Below are positions 1 through 8,138 of a stretch of 64,000 bases of DNA, in pieces. The notes under the pieces are model-generated. The model saw only the letters and a program-made list of their open reading frames with translations, did not search any database and was not told the DNA's origin. The DNA lies in the NCBI GenBank assembly GCA_039822045.1, contig JBCBMY010000005.1, forward strand, positions 186,001-250,000, written 5' to 3'. Within the stretch, counting starts at the first letter, position 1, and each line of letters begins with the position of its first letter. The translations under genes and the position numbers were made by a program. This stretch comes from HLUCCA09 sp039822045. Lineage in GTDB: Bacteria > Pseudomonadota > Alphaproteobacteria > Rhodobacterales > Rhodobacteraceae.

Positions 1-420
1 ATCCCGCCATTCCTCTATGCCATTGAAGGAAATTCGGTTGCGAAGTTTGGCACTGCGGGCCTTGACCCGGTGCAGTTGCTCTTTGGAGCCTCGCTGACCG
101 GCGCCGTGATCACCGCACCGCTCGCCGTGGCCACGGGCACGTGGATTGATCCGCGCCCGCCCTGGAACGCGCCCGACGGGGCCATTGTGGTGTCGTCGAT
201 GGTCCACGCGTTGGTCTATGCATCCTATGTTTGGCTCGTGGGCCGCGCCGGATCGGTCTTCGCCGCACAAGTGAGCTATCTTGTGACGGGGTTCGGCGTC
301 ATGTGGGCGATCCTCCTTCTGGGCGAAAGCTATGGGGCGGCCTTCTGGGGCGCATTGGCGCTCATGCTTGCGGGGATGACGCTAGTCCGGCCACGCACCC
401 GCCGGACCGCCCCCGCCTGA
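1..420 (+). CDS. EamA/DMT-family transporter, C-terminal part
   Basis: The frame is open from the first base of the window to a TGA at 418-420, so this is the 3' end of a gene whose start lies outside; 139 residues are visible. They are mostly hydrophobic, with about four predicted membrane helices. The last stretch (tyrosine/glycine-rich turn, then LLGESYG and a final helix ending in VRPRTRR) has the look of the second EamA repeat of drug/metabolite exporters. This family exports small metabolites across the inner membrane; the substrate cannot be read from sequence. A GTG at 70 could serve as an internal start but the homologous frame continues upstream of it, so truncation by the window edge is the better reading. 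Confidence 0.75.
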   Translation: MPPFLYAIEGNSVAKFGTAGLDPVQLLFGASLTGAVITAPLAVATGTWIDPRPPWNAPDGAIVVSSMVHALVYASYVWLVGRAGSVFAAQVSYLVTGFGVMWAILLLGESYGAAFWGALALMLAGMTLVRPRTRRTAPA

Positions 421-496
421 GGCGGGCGCTTGCGCCGTCGCACCCCCGTGCTAACCCTCGTCCCCAGTTTGGGGCGTCGATCGTAAGGTGAGCCGC

Positions 497-2287
497 ATGG
501 AGACCCAGTCCCTCGGAGCCATGCTGGGCAGCAACGGCGATGCCGTGCTCGCCCTGGTCACGATCGCTGTGATGTTCGTCTTGTTTCTGCGCGAAGTGTT
601 CCCGACCGAGGTTGTGGCGATCGGTGGCGTGTCGGTTCTTTTGGCCACGGGGGTGCTGCCCTATGATGCAGGGCTGGCGGTCCTGTCGAACCCGGCCCCG
701 TGGACCATCGCCGCCATGTTCCTGCTGGTGGGCGCACTTGTGCGCACCGGGGCACTTGATTGGTTCACGCAGTTGGCACAGGCCCAGGCCGGCGTGAACC
801 CGATGCGCGGGATCGCGGCGCTCCTAGGCTTTGTCGTGGTCGCCTCGGCCATCATGAACAACACGCCCGTCGTTGTCGTGATGATCCCGGTTGTGGTGCA
901 GATCGCGCGGAGCCTGGGTGTCGCGGCATCGAAACTGCTGATCCCGCTGTCCTATGCAGCGATCATGGGAGGCACATTGACGCTGATCGGCACGTCGACG
1001 AACCTCTTGGTGGACGGCGTGGCGCGGACGGAGGGCCTGGCGGCCTTCTCGATCTTCGAGGTGACGCCCCTAGCGATCATTCTGGTGGGCTGGGGCGTGG
1101 TCTATCTCCGCTTCGTTGCGTGGCGGCTGTTGCCGGAACGAAGCAGCATGGCTTCGGTTCTGTCCGATCGCTCGCGCATGAAATTCTTCACCGAGGTCGC
1201 CGTGCCCGAGGGATCCGCGTTGATCGGCCGACCGGCGCTGGAGGTCGAGATCTTTCGGCGAGAAGGCGTTCGGGTAATCGACGTACTCCGCGGGGACGCG
1301 TCGCTTCGGCGCGACCTGAAGGCTGTGGAGCTCCTGGCCGGCGACAGGGTGGTGCTGCGCACCGAAATGGCCGAGCTCCTGAGCCTGCAGGAAAACAAGG
1401 ACCTGCGCGCCGTCGACAAGCTCAGCTCTGTCCGGACCGAGACGGTCGAGGTCCTTATCACTCCGGGTACGCGGATGGTGGGTCGCAGCCTGGGGGCGCT
1501 GCGGTTGCGCCGGCGCTACGGTGTGTATCCGCTCGCAGTGCATCGTCGGAACCAGAATATCGGGCGGCAGCTTGACGACCTGGTCGTGCGGGTCGGCGAC
1601 ACGCTGCTGCTGGAGGGCGCGCCGGCGGACATCCAGCGCCTGGCGGCCGACATGGAACTGGTGGACGTAACCCGGCCGGCCGAACGGGCCTATCGCCGGC
1701 GCAAGGCTCCGATTGCTGTGGCGGCCCTGCTAGGGCTCGTGGGCCTTGCTGCGCTGGGGCTCGCGCCGATCCTGCTTTTGGCCGTTATGGCGGTGGCCGT
1801 TGTCCTGCTGACCCGGTGTGTCGATGCCGATGAGGCGTTCTCCTTTGTCGAAGGGCGGCTTCTGGCGATGATCTTTGCAATGCTCGCCGTCGGGGCGGCA
1901 CTGCAGACTTCGGGCGCTGTGCACCTCATCGTCGAGGCCATTTCGCCATGGATCAGCACGCTGTCGCCGGTACTGATGATCTGGTCTGTCTATCTTCTGA
2001 CCTCCGTGCTGACGGAGCTTGTGTCGAACAATGCGGTCGCCGTCGTGGTCACGCCCATCGCGATCGGTCTGGCTCAGGCGCTCGGCTTCGACCCGCGGCC
2101 GTTCGTTGTGGCGGTAATGATCGCTGCCTCGGCGAGCTTTGCCACACCGATCGGCTATCAGACCAACATGCTGGTCTATGGCCCGGGCGGATACCGGTTC
2201 ACCGACTTCATGCGGGTGGGCATACCGCTGAACCTGTCGATGGGTTTGCTCGCATCGCTTCTCATCCCGGTAATCTGGCCGCTCTAG
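497..2287 (+). CDS. SLC13-family permease with TrkA-C domains
   Basis: An inner-membrane anion/sodium symporter of the SLC13 (DASS/ArsB-like) type, probably for a dicarboxylate or sulfate-like anion. Helices fill the first ~210 and last ~190 residues. They carry the paired family motifs GTSTN (about residue 165) and IGYQTN (about residue 550), which form the two halves of the substrate/sodium site. Between them lie two soluble TrkA-C (RCK_C) regions at about residues 220-300 and 310-385, a common arrangement in bacterial members. I chose ATG 497 because AAGG at 485-488 is well spaced for it; a GTG at 488 is in frame but overlaps that ribosome site. It stands alone, in the same direction as the preceding exporter and convergent with the next gene. 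Confidence 0.85.
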   Translation: METQSLGAMLGSNGDAVLALVTIAVMFVLFLREVFPTEVVAIGGVSVLLATGVLPYDAGLAVLSNPAPWTIAAMFLLVGALVRTGALDWFTQLAQAQAGVNPMRGIAALLGFVVVASAIMNNTPVVVVMIPVVVQIARSLGVAASKLLIPLSYAAIMGGTLTLIGTSTNLLVDGVARTEGLAAFSIFEVTPLAIILVGWGVVYLRFVAWRLLPERSSMASVLSDRSRMKFFTEVAVPEGSALIGRPALEVEIFRREGVRVIDVLRGDASLRRDLKAVELLAGDRVVLRTEMAELLSLQENKDLRAVDKLSSVRTETVEVLITPGTRMVGRSLGALRLRRRYGVYPLAVHRRNQNIGRQLDDLVVRVGDTLLLEGAPADIQRLAADMELVDVTRPAERAYRRRKAPIAVAALLGLVGLAALGLAPILLLAVMAVAVVLLTRCVDADEAFSFVEGRLLAMIFAMLAVGAALQTSGAVHLIVEAISPWISTLSPVLMIWSVYLLTSVLTELVSNNAVAVVVTPIAIGLAQALGFDPRPFVVAVMIAASASFATPIGYQTNMLVYGPGGYRFTDFMRVGIPLNLSMGLLASLLIPVIWPL

Positions 2288-2316
2288 ACGTCTTGCCGTG
2301 TTGCAGCTGAGCAAGG

Positions 2317-2877
2317 TCAGAGACGTGAACGCACGCCGGCCTCGGTCACCAGTAGATCGAGCGGCTGGTCGGTCGGCTCCAGCGGCAAGGACGGGGCCTC
2401 CTGCTCCGAATAGGCAAAGCCCAGCGCCGTAACCGGGCCTGCGGCGCGCAGTCCGGCCAGAGTGCGGTCGTAGAAGCCACCACCATAGCCCAGACGGAAG
2501 AGCGCAGGATCAAAGGCCACCATCGGCACGATGACAAGTTCTGGGATGAGCGTCGCGCCCGAGGCCGGCACCATTACCCCAAATGCACCCTCAACCAAGG
2601 GGACGCCCGGCTCCCATGCCCGGAAGGAAAGCGGGCGGCCCGGACCTTCGACGACTGGGACGCATAGGGTGTTTTTGGGAGCCAGGGCCTCCATTGCAGG
2701 GACGGGGTCAGCCTCGGTCCGGATGGGCAGATACCCGGCGATCACTCGGCCGGTTGATCCTGTCAGATGGCGAACCAGTGCCTCGGAGCCTTTGTCGCGA
2801 AAAGCCAGGTGGGCTGCTTTGCGCCGTGCGAAGGCGGCTTTGCGCGCATCGGCCTTGGCGGTCGTGAGGTCGGTCAT
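2317..2877 (-). CDS. 5-formyltetrahydrofolate cyclo-ligase
   Basis: Predicted to convert 5-formyl-THF to 5,10-methenyl-THF using ATP, a cytoplasmic one-carbon repair and salvage reaction. The 186 residues match the usual family length. The N-terminus carries basic residues for ATP/folate binding (KADARKAAFARRKAAH), and the C-terminal half has the signature GYGGGFYDRTL followed by a PTDQPLD segment. The frame stays open further upstream, but the ATG at 2877 overlaps the mgtE stop by four bases (ATGA), so the two are probably translationally coupled, and the upstream extension only shadows mgtE. It is co-transcribed with and downstream of mgtE and converges on the SLC13 gene. Confidence 0.88.
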   Translation of the reverse strand: MTDLTTAKADARKAAFARRKAAHLAFRDKGSEALVRHLTGSTGRVIAGYLPIRTEADPVPAMEALAPKNTLCVPVVEGPGRPLSFRAWEPGVPLVEGAFGVMVPASGATLIPELVIVPMVAFDPALFRLGYGGGFYDRTLAGLRAAGPVTALGFAYSEQEAPSLPLEPTDQPLDLLVTEAGVRSRL

Positions 2878-4346
2878 AGCAAGACCAGCACGCCGAGGCC
2901 CAAAAAGGCGAAGAAGCCGACCACGTCGGTCACAGTGGTGACGAAGGTGCCCGAGGCCAAAGCCGGATCCACGCCCGCCTTGTCCATCGCAACCGGCACG
3001 AGGATCCCCGCCAAGGCGGCGCAGGCCAGATTGATGATCATGGCCACGGCGATGACGCCGCCGAGGCGCGGGTCGCCGAACCAGCTCCATGCAACGGCGC
3101 CCATTATCACAGCGAAGGCGAGGCCGTTCACCAGGCCAACGACAAACTCGCGCCCCACGACGCGCCAGAGGTTGGCACCGGTAAGGTCTTTCGTTGCGAT
3201 GGCGCGCACCGCCACGGTCAAGCTTTGCGTGCCCGCGTTGCCGCCCATGGAGGCCACGATCGGCATAAGGATCGCGAGGGCCACGATTTGCGCAAGCGCA
3301 TCGTCGAACAGGCCGATGACAAGCGAGGCGAGGATTGCGGTGGCGAGGTTCACCGCGAGCCAGGGCAAGCGACGGCTGACAGTCTCAGCGACCCGATCCG
3401 ACAGCGAGCTTTCCTCGCCGACGCCGGCCAAGCGCAGGATGTCTTCTTCATGCTCCTCATCGAGCACGGCCATTGCGTCGTCGATCGTAATGGCGCCCAC
3501 AAGGCGCTCCTCGTCGTCCACCACGGGCAGCGTGATCAGGTGATACTGGTTGAATGCATAGGCCACCTCGGCCTCTTCCTGATCGACCGGGACTGTGCGG
3601 AACGACGGCTCGGTAATGTCGCGCAGCTGCACCGCTCGTTTCGACGACAGGAGCCGGCTGAGGGTGACATAGCCGATTGGGCGCGCCTCCGGGTCCACCA
3701 GGATGACGTGATAGAACTGTTCGGGCAGGTGCTCGTCGGCGACGCGCATCGCATCGATCGCCTCTCCGACCGTCCAATCCTCCGGAGCGCGGACCACCTC
3801 GGGCTGCATCAGGCGACCGGCGGAATATTCCGGATAGCTTAGGGCCTGGCGAACATCGACCTGCTGCGACGGGGTGAGTGCGTCGAGCAAGCGGGAGCGG
3901 ACATCCTCCTCGAGGTCCTCCACGAGGTCGACGACGTCGTCGGAGTCGAGGTCTCGCACGGCTTCGCCCAAGACTTCGGCGGGAAGCGACGCGATGACCT
4001 CGCGGCGCACCGACTCGTCGAGCTCCGACAGGATTTCGCCGTCGATTTCTCGCCCCCAGAAGCGCAGGAGAAGACGTCGCGTGCTGTCGCCCACCTGCTC
4101 CATGAGGTCGGCCACGTCGGCCGGGTGAAGTTCGTCAAGGAGATGGGCCAGCCCGCGCTCATCGCCCCGATTGATCGCTAGGAGGACTTCTTGGACCCGG
4201 TCGGTCGGGATGGCATAGTCGGCCGTCTCGCGCGCAACCTCGCTGTCGGTATCAGAGCGATCCGTCGCCTTACCGGCGTCATCTAGGCCAGGGGCTGCAT
4301 TGGAGTCCGTTCCCTTGCTCGACTGCGTCTCGTCTTCGTCAGCCAT
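2874..4346 (-). CDS. mgtE: Magnesium transporter MgtE
   Basis: A magnesium channel/transporter of the inner membrane, 490 residues. It has an acidic N-terminal lead, then the MgtE N domain (about residues 50-160, with HPADVADL). Two CBS domains that sense Mg2+ follow (about 175-290), then five C-terminal membrane helices from about residue 325. The pore region contains the family signature MGGNAGTQS. I chose ATG 4346, preceded by GGAGGG; a longer frame reaching 4421 adds only an unlikely cysteine-rich lead. The last four bases overlap the start of the folate cyclo-ligase gene. Regulation is expected mainly through Mg2+ binding to the CBS and N domains. Confidence 0.92.
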   Translation of the reverse strand: MADEDETQSSKGTDSNAAPGLDDAGKATDRSDTDSEVARETADYAIPTDRVQEVLLAINRGDERGLAHLLDELHPADVADLMEQVGDSTRRLLLRFWGREIDGEILSELDESVRREVIASLPAEVLGEAVRDLDSDDVVDLVEDLEEDVRSRLLDALTPSQQVDVRQALSYPEYSAGRLMQPEVVRAPEDWTVGEAIDAMRVADEHLPEQFYHVILVDPEARPIGYVTLSRLLSSKRAVQLRDITEPSFRTVPVDQEEAEVAYAFNQYHLITLPVVDDEERLVGAITIDDAMAVLDEEHEEDILRLAGVGEESSLSDRVAETVSRRLPWLAVNLATAILASLVIGLFDDALAQIVALAILMPIVASMGGNAGTQSLTVAVRAIATKDLTGANLWRVVGREFVVGLVNGLAFAVIMGAVAWSWFGDPRLGGVIAVAMIINLACAALAGILVPVAMDKAGVDPALASGTFVTTVTDVVGFFAFLGLGVLVLL

Positions 4347-4505
4347 GGGGGCGCCCTCCGCAAACACGACGGGCGCAAGATAGGCCCGGGTGGCACAGGC
4401 GCAACCGGCCGCGCAAAGCACAGGTCTTTCCAGAATTCTCTATCTGATTTTCCGAAGACGTGTTACGGAAAACCCGAAACTGCAACGGATGGACCCGCAA
4501 TTCCC

Positions 4506-5717
4506 ATGACCGAAGCTCCCAACGTCTATGACGCCGAGCCGATCCCCGACGCCGCCCGCGCCGAGATCGAACGCCTGCTCGCCACGGGTGACTTGTTCCG
4601 CTATACGGCCCCGGCCGACGCCCCGGTCACGCTGCTTGAACGGGATTTCGCGGCGCATCTGGGCGCGCGCTATGCTCTGGCGGTGTCTTCCTGCTCGGCG
4701 GCATTGTTTTTGTCGTTGAGGGCGCTCGACCTGCCGGTGGGCGCGCGGGTTCTGATCCCGGCCTTCACCTTTGCCGCTGTGCCCTCGTCCATCGTGCATG
4801 CCGAGTGCTTACCGGTCCTCGTCGAGGTGGGCGAAGACTACCGGATCGATATGGTCGACTTCGCCGCGAAGCTGGCCGCGGGGGCTGACGCCGTGATGAT
4901 CTCGCATATGCGCGGACACACGTCGGATATGGATGCCATTCTGGCCCTCGCGCAGGAGGCGGGCGTTCCAGTGATCGAGGATGCGGCGCATTCGCTCGGC
5001 ACGCGCTGGCATGGGCGCAACATCGGCACGCTCGGGCGCATCGGCTGCTTTTCGTTCCAGTCCTACAAGCTGGTGAACGCAGGCGAGGGCGGGATCATGG
5101 TGTCGGACGACCCAGACCTGGTTGCGCGGGCGGTGATCATGTCCGGCGCCTACGAGCATGCGTGGAAGAAGCACGACCAGGACGAGGCGTTGCGCGGGGC
5201 GCTGAGCCGCTGGCAGAACCGGTTGCCGCTCTACAATGTCCGCATGAACAATCTGTCAGCGGTTCTTGTACGCGCGCAGATCCCGGAAATCGATCGACGG
5301 GTCCGCGATGGTCGTGCAGGCCATGACCACGTCGCGGCAAGGCTGAATGGATCGCCCTGGATCGAGGTGCCTCAGTCGCTTGGCCCGGAAGAACGGGCAC
5401 CCGACTCGATCCAGTTCAATTTGGTCGGCATGTCGGACGCGGCCGTCGACGCTTTCACCGCAGCGGCCGCGAGGCAGGGCGTGAAGGTGCAAGTCTTTGG
5501 CCGTTCAACCGACAACGCGCGCGCGTTCTGGAATTGGCAGTTCATTCCCGGTGGGCCGACAGGCGACGCGCCGGATCTTCCCAAGACGCGGGCGATGCTG
5601 ATGCGTGCCTGTGACGTGCGATTGCCCCCTCGCCTGACGCAGGCGGAGCTCGACTATGTCGCCGACGCGCTCTTGTCGGCCGCAGATACGGCCATGTCGC
5701 AAGAGCGCGCGGCCTAG
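4506..5717 (+). CDS. DegT/DnrJ/EryC1-family aminotransferase
   Basis: A pyridoxal-phosphate sugar aminotransferase-fold protein of 403 residues, cytoplasmic. The cofactor lysine is Lys188 in the segment SFQSYKLVNAGEGG, and the preceding VIEDAAHSLG provides the PLP-ring aspartate. Such enzymes usually aminate keto-sugars for surface polysaccharides or antibiotics, but no sugar-nucleotide genes lie next to it, so the substrate is open. Its 3' end overlaps the convergent LysR gene by four bases. It is divergent from mgtE across about 160 bases, and the LysR gene behind it may or may not control it. Confidence 0.82.
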   Translation: MTEAPNVYDAEPIPDAARAEIERLLATGDLFRYTAPADAPVTLLERDFAAHLGARYALAVSSCSAALFLSLRALDLPVGARVLIPAFTFAAVPSSIVHAECLPVLVEVGEDYRIDMVDFAAKLAAGADAVMISHMRGHTSDMDAILALAQEAGVPVIEDAAHSLGTRWHGRNIGTLGRIGCFSFQSYKLVNAGEGGIMVSDDPDLVARAVIMSGAYEHAWKKHDQDEALRGALSRWQNRLPLYNVRMNNLSAVLVRAQIPEIDRRVRDGRAGHDHVAARLNGSPWIEVPQSLGPEERAPDSIQFNLVGMSDAAVDAFTAAAARQGVKVQVFGRSTDNARAFWNWQFIPGGPTGDAPDLPKTRAMLMRACDVRLPPRLTQAELDYVADALLSAADTAMSQERAA

Positions 5718-6670
5718 AGCACGCGAAGTTGGTCGCCGAGCCACGGCATCCTAGCAGTGGCCGGACCGACGATCAGTTCTGGAAGAAGCCCTTTCAGGCG
5801 TGCTGCAATCTCGACCGGCATGTCTCGGAGCGCGCCCTGCCGTACTGTCAGGCAGATCCGTCGCGACAGAGGGGCGATCGGCAGGGCATGAACGTCGACC
5901 TCGTCGCGAAACCTCTGGGCGCGGAGGTAGCCCAGCGGCGTGAGGATCGTCCAGCCTGTGCCGGCGGCCACCATGGCGAGGATCGCGTGATAGCTGTCGA
6001 GCTCGAAACGGTGGGTCAGGCGGACCTGCTGCGCGGCAAGATGGGCTGCGATCTGCCGGCCCATCACGTGGCGCTGCGTGTACTGGATCATGGGAAGACG
6101 GGTGAGAGCCGCCTGGTCTGCGGGGGCTCCTTTGGGCACGGCCGCAATGAAGGGCTCTTCCAGGAGGGGGTGGACTTCCAGACCATCCCGATGGGGCTGA
6201 CCGGTTTCGGCGGCAACGATCACGTCGAGCCCGCGGGTTTCGAGAAGATCGTAGAGGCGGTGCGATGCCCCGGTCTCCAGAAGGAACCGGCACTGGGCTA
6301 GCTCGCCCGCCATGCCGGACAGGAGCCGCGGCGTGACATCGGCATCAAAGTCTTCGATCATACCAAGCCGCAATACGGTGAGAGCCGACAGGTCCGGCGC
6401 CGCGAGTTCGGCCCGTGCCCGAGCGGCTTCGGCAGCAATGCGGAGGGCGCGACGACGGAACGTCTCGCCCGCAGGCGTCAGCCTGGCAGGACGCAAACTT
6501 CGATCGATTAGTTCGATGCCCAGCGCCGTCTCGAGATTGCTGAGCTGTTGGCTGACGGCGGATACGCTGGCCCCAAGCCGCCGTGCTGCAGCCGAGATCG
6601 ACCCCTCATCGGCGCATGCCAGAAACACCTCGATCCCCCAAAGCGTGAGACGGCCCGACTGCTCCTTCAT
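5714..6670 (-). CDS. LysR-family transcriptional regulator
   Basis: 318 residues with the typical LysR layout: an N-terminal winged helix-turn-helix (about residues 8-70, SISAAARRLGASVSAVSQQLSNLE) and a substrate-binding effector domain filling the rest. It sits downstream of phaZ on the same strand, 103 bases after its stop, and ends four bases inside the convergent DegT gene. Neither neighbour is divergently transcribed from its own promoter region, so its target is not obvious from position. The effector is unknown. Confidence 0.85.
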   Translation of the reverse strand: MKEQSGRLTLWGIEVFLACADEGSISAAARRLGASVSAVSQQLSNLETALGIELIDRSLRPARLTPAGETFRRRALRIAAEAARARAELAAPDLSALTVLRLGMIEDFDADVTPRLLSGMAGELAQCRFLLETGASHRLYDLLETRGLDVIVAAETGQPHRDGLEVHPLLEEPFIAAVPKGAPADQAALTRLPMIQYTQRHVMGRQIAAHLAAQQVRLTHRFELDSYHAILAMVAAGTGWTILTPLGYLRAQRFRDEVDVHALPIAPLSRRICLTVRQGALRDMPVEIAARLKGLLPELIVGPATARMPWLGDQLRVL

Positions 6671-6708
6671 GCGCTGCCGCCCCCTGCTCCGGCCGCGAGA
6701 GGCTAGCT

Positions 6709-6726
6709 GCGGGCCCGACGGGCCGC
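6709..6726 (-). terminator. GC hairpin after phaZ, possible terminator
   Basis: An imperfect inverted repeat, GCGGGCCCGACGGGCCGC, lies about 50 bases past the phaZ stop on the minus strand, with a GAC loop and one bulged base. It lacks a clear T tract, so it may be a weak terminator or only an mRNA 3' stem. Confidence 0.3.
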
Positions 6727-6773
6727 AACTACGCGGCCCAGGGTTTGGCGCGTCGTTGCCGCGTGCGCCTCGC

Positions 6774-8036
6774 TCAGGCCGATCGGCGCATCGAGCGGCG
6801 GGCGTGGGTCATGTTGGTGTCGATGAAGTCAAGCACAAGCGGCCGAATATTGTTGCGCCAGCTCTTGCCGGCGAAGATGCCGTAGTGACCTGCGCCTGGC
6901 TCAAGGTGGCTGGCCTTCTTATCGGGCGACAGGCCCGTAAGAAGATCGAGGGCCGCAACGCACTGGCCGGGCGCCGAGATATCGTCTTTCGCACCTTCGA
7001 CTGTTTTGACCGCGACATCGGTGATGGCGGAAATATCGACACTCTTGCCTTCGACGACAAAGCAGTTCCGCGCGATCTCACGCCCTTTAAAGATCCGCTC
7101 GACCGTTGAGAGATAAAACTCTGCCGTCATGTCCATCACTGCGAGGTACTCGTCGTAGAACTTGTTGTGACGGTCATGGTCGGACGCTTCGCCTTTGGCC
7201 ACGCGCAGGATCTGGTCCTTGAACGCTGTGGCGTGGGTCTCCGCGTTCATCGCCATGAAGCTCGCGAGCTGCTGAAGGCCCGGATAGACCATCCTCCCCG
7301 CGCCCGGATACTTGAAGCCTACCCTTTGGAGGACATGGCGTTCGAGCTGGCCCATAGTGACCCTGCGCCCGAAATCCGTCACCTCGGTTGGGGCCGCGTC
7401 GGGGTCGATCGGGCCGCCGATGAGCACGAGGCTGTTGGGCTGGGCGGCGGGGTCTTCTTCGGCGAGATAAGCGGTTGCGGCAAGGGCGAGCGGCGCCGGC
7501 TGGCACACCGCGATCACATGGGTGTCGGGCCCAAGATGGCGCATGAAGTCGACGAGATAGAGCGTGTAGTCCTCGACATCGAATTTGCCGACAGACACGG
7601 GGATGTCGCGGGCATTATGCCAGTCGGTGATGTAGACCTCGCACTCTGGCAGAAGGCTGACGACGGTTGAGCGCAGAAGCGTTGCATAGTGCCCCGACAT
7701 CGGCGCGACGAGGAGCACCTTGCGGGCCATCTCCTTGCGGCCCTGCACGGCGAAGTGGACGAGATCGCCGAACGGCTTCTGGAGGATCGTCTCGATGTGG
7801 ACGATGTGATCACGGCCATCTTCGCCGACGACGGAGTAGATGTTCCAGTCGGGCTTGGCGACCATACGCGCAAAGCTCCGCTCAGTGACCTGACCCCAGG
7901 CCGCCGTCCACTGGATCATTGGGTTCGCTGCAAGGCCGAAAACCGGATAAGAAAACGCGGCCTTGGCCGTTGACCCCATCCATTCATTCGTGACCCGCAT
8001 GGACTCCATGAGGTCATAGGTCATCATGTATTTCAT
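6774..8036 (-). CDS. phaZ: Intracellular poly(3-hydroxyalkanoate) depolymerase
   Basis: Degrades stored polyhydroxybutyrate granules inside the cell. The 420-residue protein fits the PhaZ family. It has the N-terminal MKYMMTYDLMESMR segment, an alpha/beta-hydrolase core, and a catalytic cysteine in place of the lipase serine at Cys178 (VIAVCQPAP). The GGPID aspartate region and the C-terminal GHYGIFAGKSW, which supplies the histidine, follow. I chose ATG 8036, preceded by GGAGAGGGG; the frame runs open far upstream but only as a shadow of phaC. It is divergent from phaC across about 100 bases, the classic alphaproteobacterial arrangement in which mobilisation and synthesis genes face apart. 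Confidence 0.95.
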   Translation of the reverse strand: MKYMMTYDLMESMRVTNEWMGSTAKAAFSYPVFGLAANPMIQWTAAWGQVTERSFARMVAKPDWNIYSVVGEDGRDHIVHIETILQKPFGDLVHFAVQGRKEMARKVLLVAPMSGHYATLLRSTVVSLLPECEVYITDWHNARDIPVSVGKFDVEDYTLYLVDFMRHLGPDTHVIAVCQPAPLALAATAYLAEEDPAAQPNSLVLIGGPIDPDAAPTEVTDFGRRVTMGQLERHVLQRVGFKYPGAGRMVYPGLQQLASFMAMNAETHATAFKDQILRVAKGEASDHDRHNKFYDEYLAVMDMTAEFYLSTVERIFKGREIARNCFVVEGKSVDISAITDVAVKTVEGAKDDISAPGQCVAALDLLTGLSPDKKASHLEPGAGHYGIFAGKSWRNNIRPLVLDFIDTNMTHARRSMRRSA

Positions 8037-8138
8037 GTCCGCCCCTCTCCGGATAGGCTGGCAACGAGAACCAATTCGTCGCTTTGCCTCCCCCACTAGG
8101 CGACGATAATGGTGGCACCCTAGGGGGAGGCATTCTGG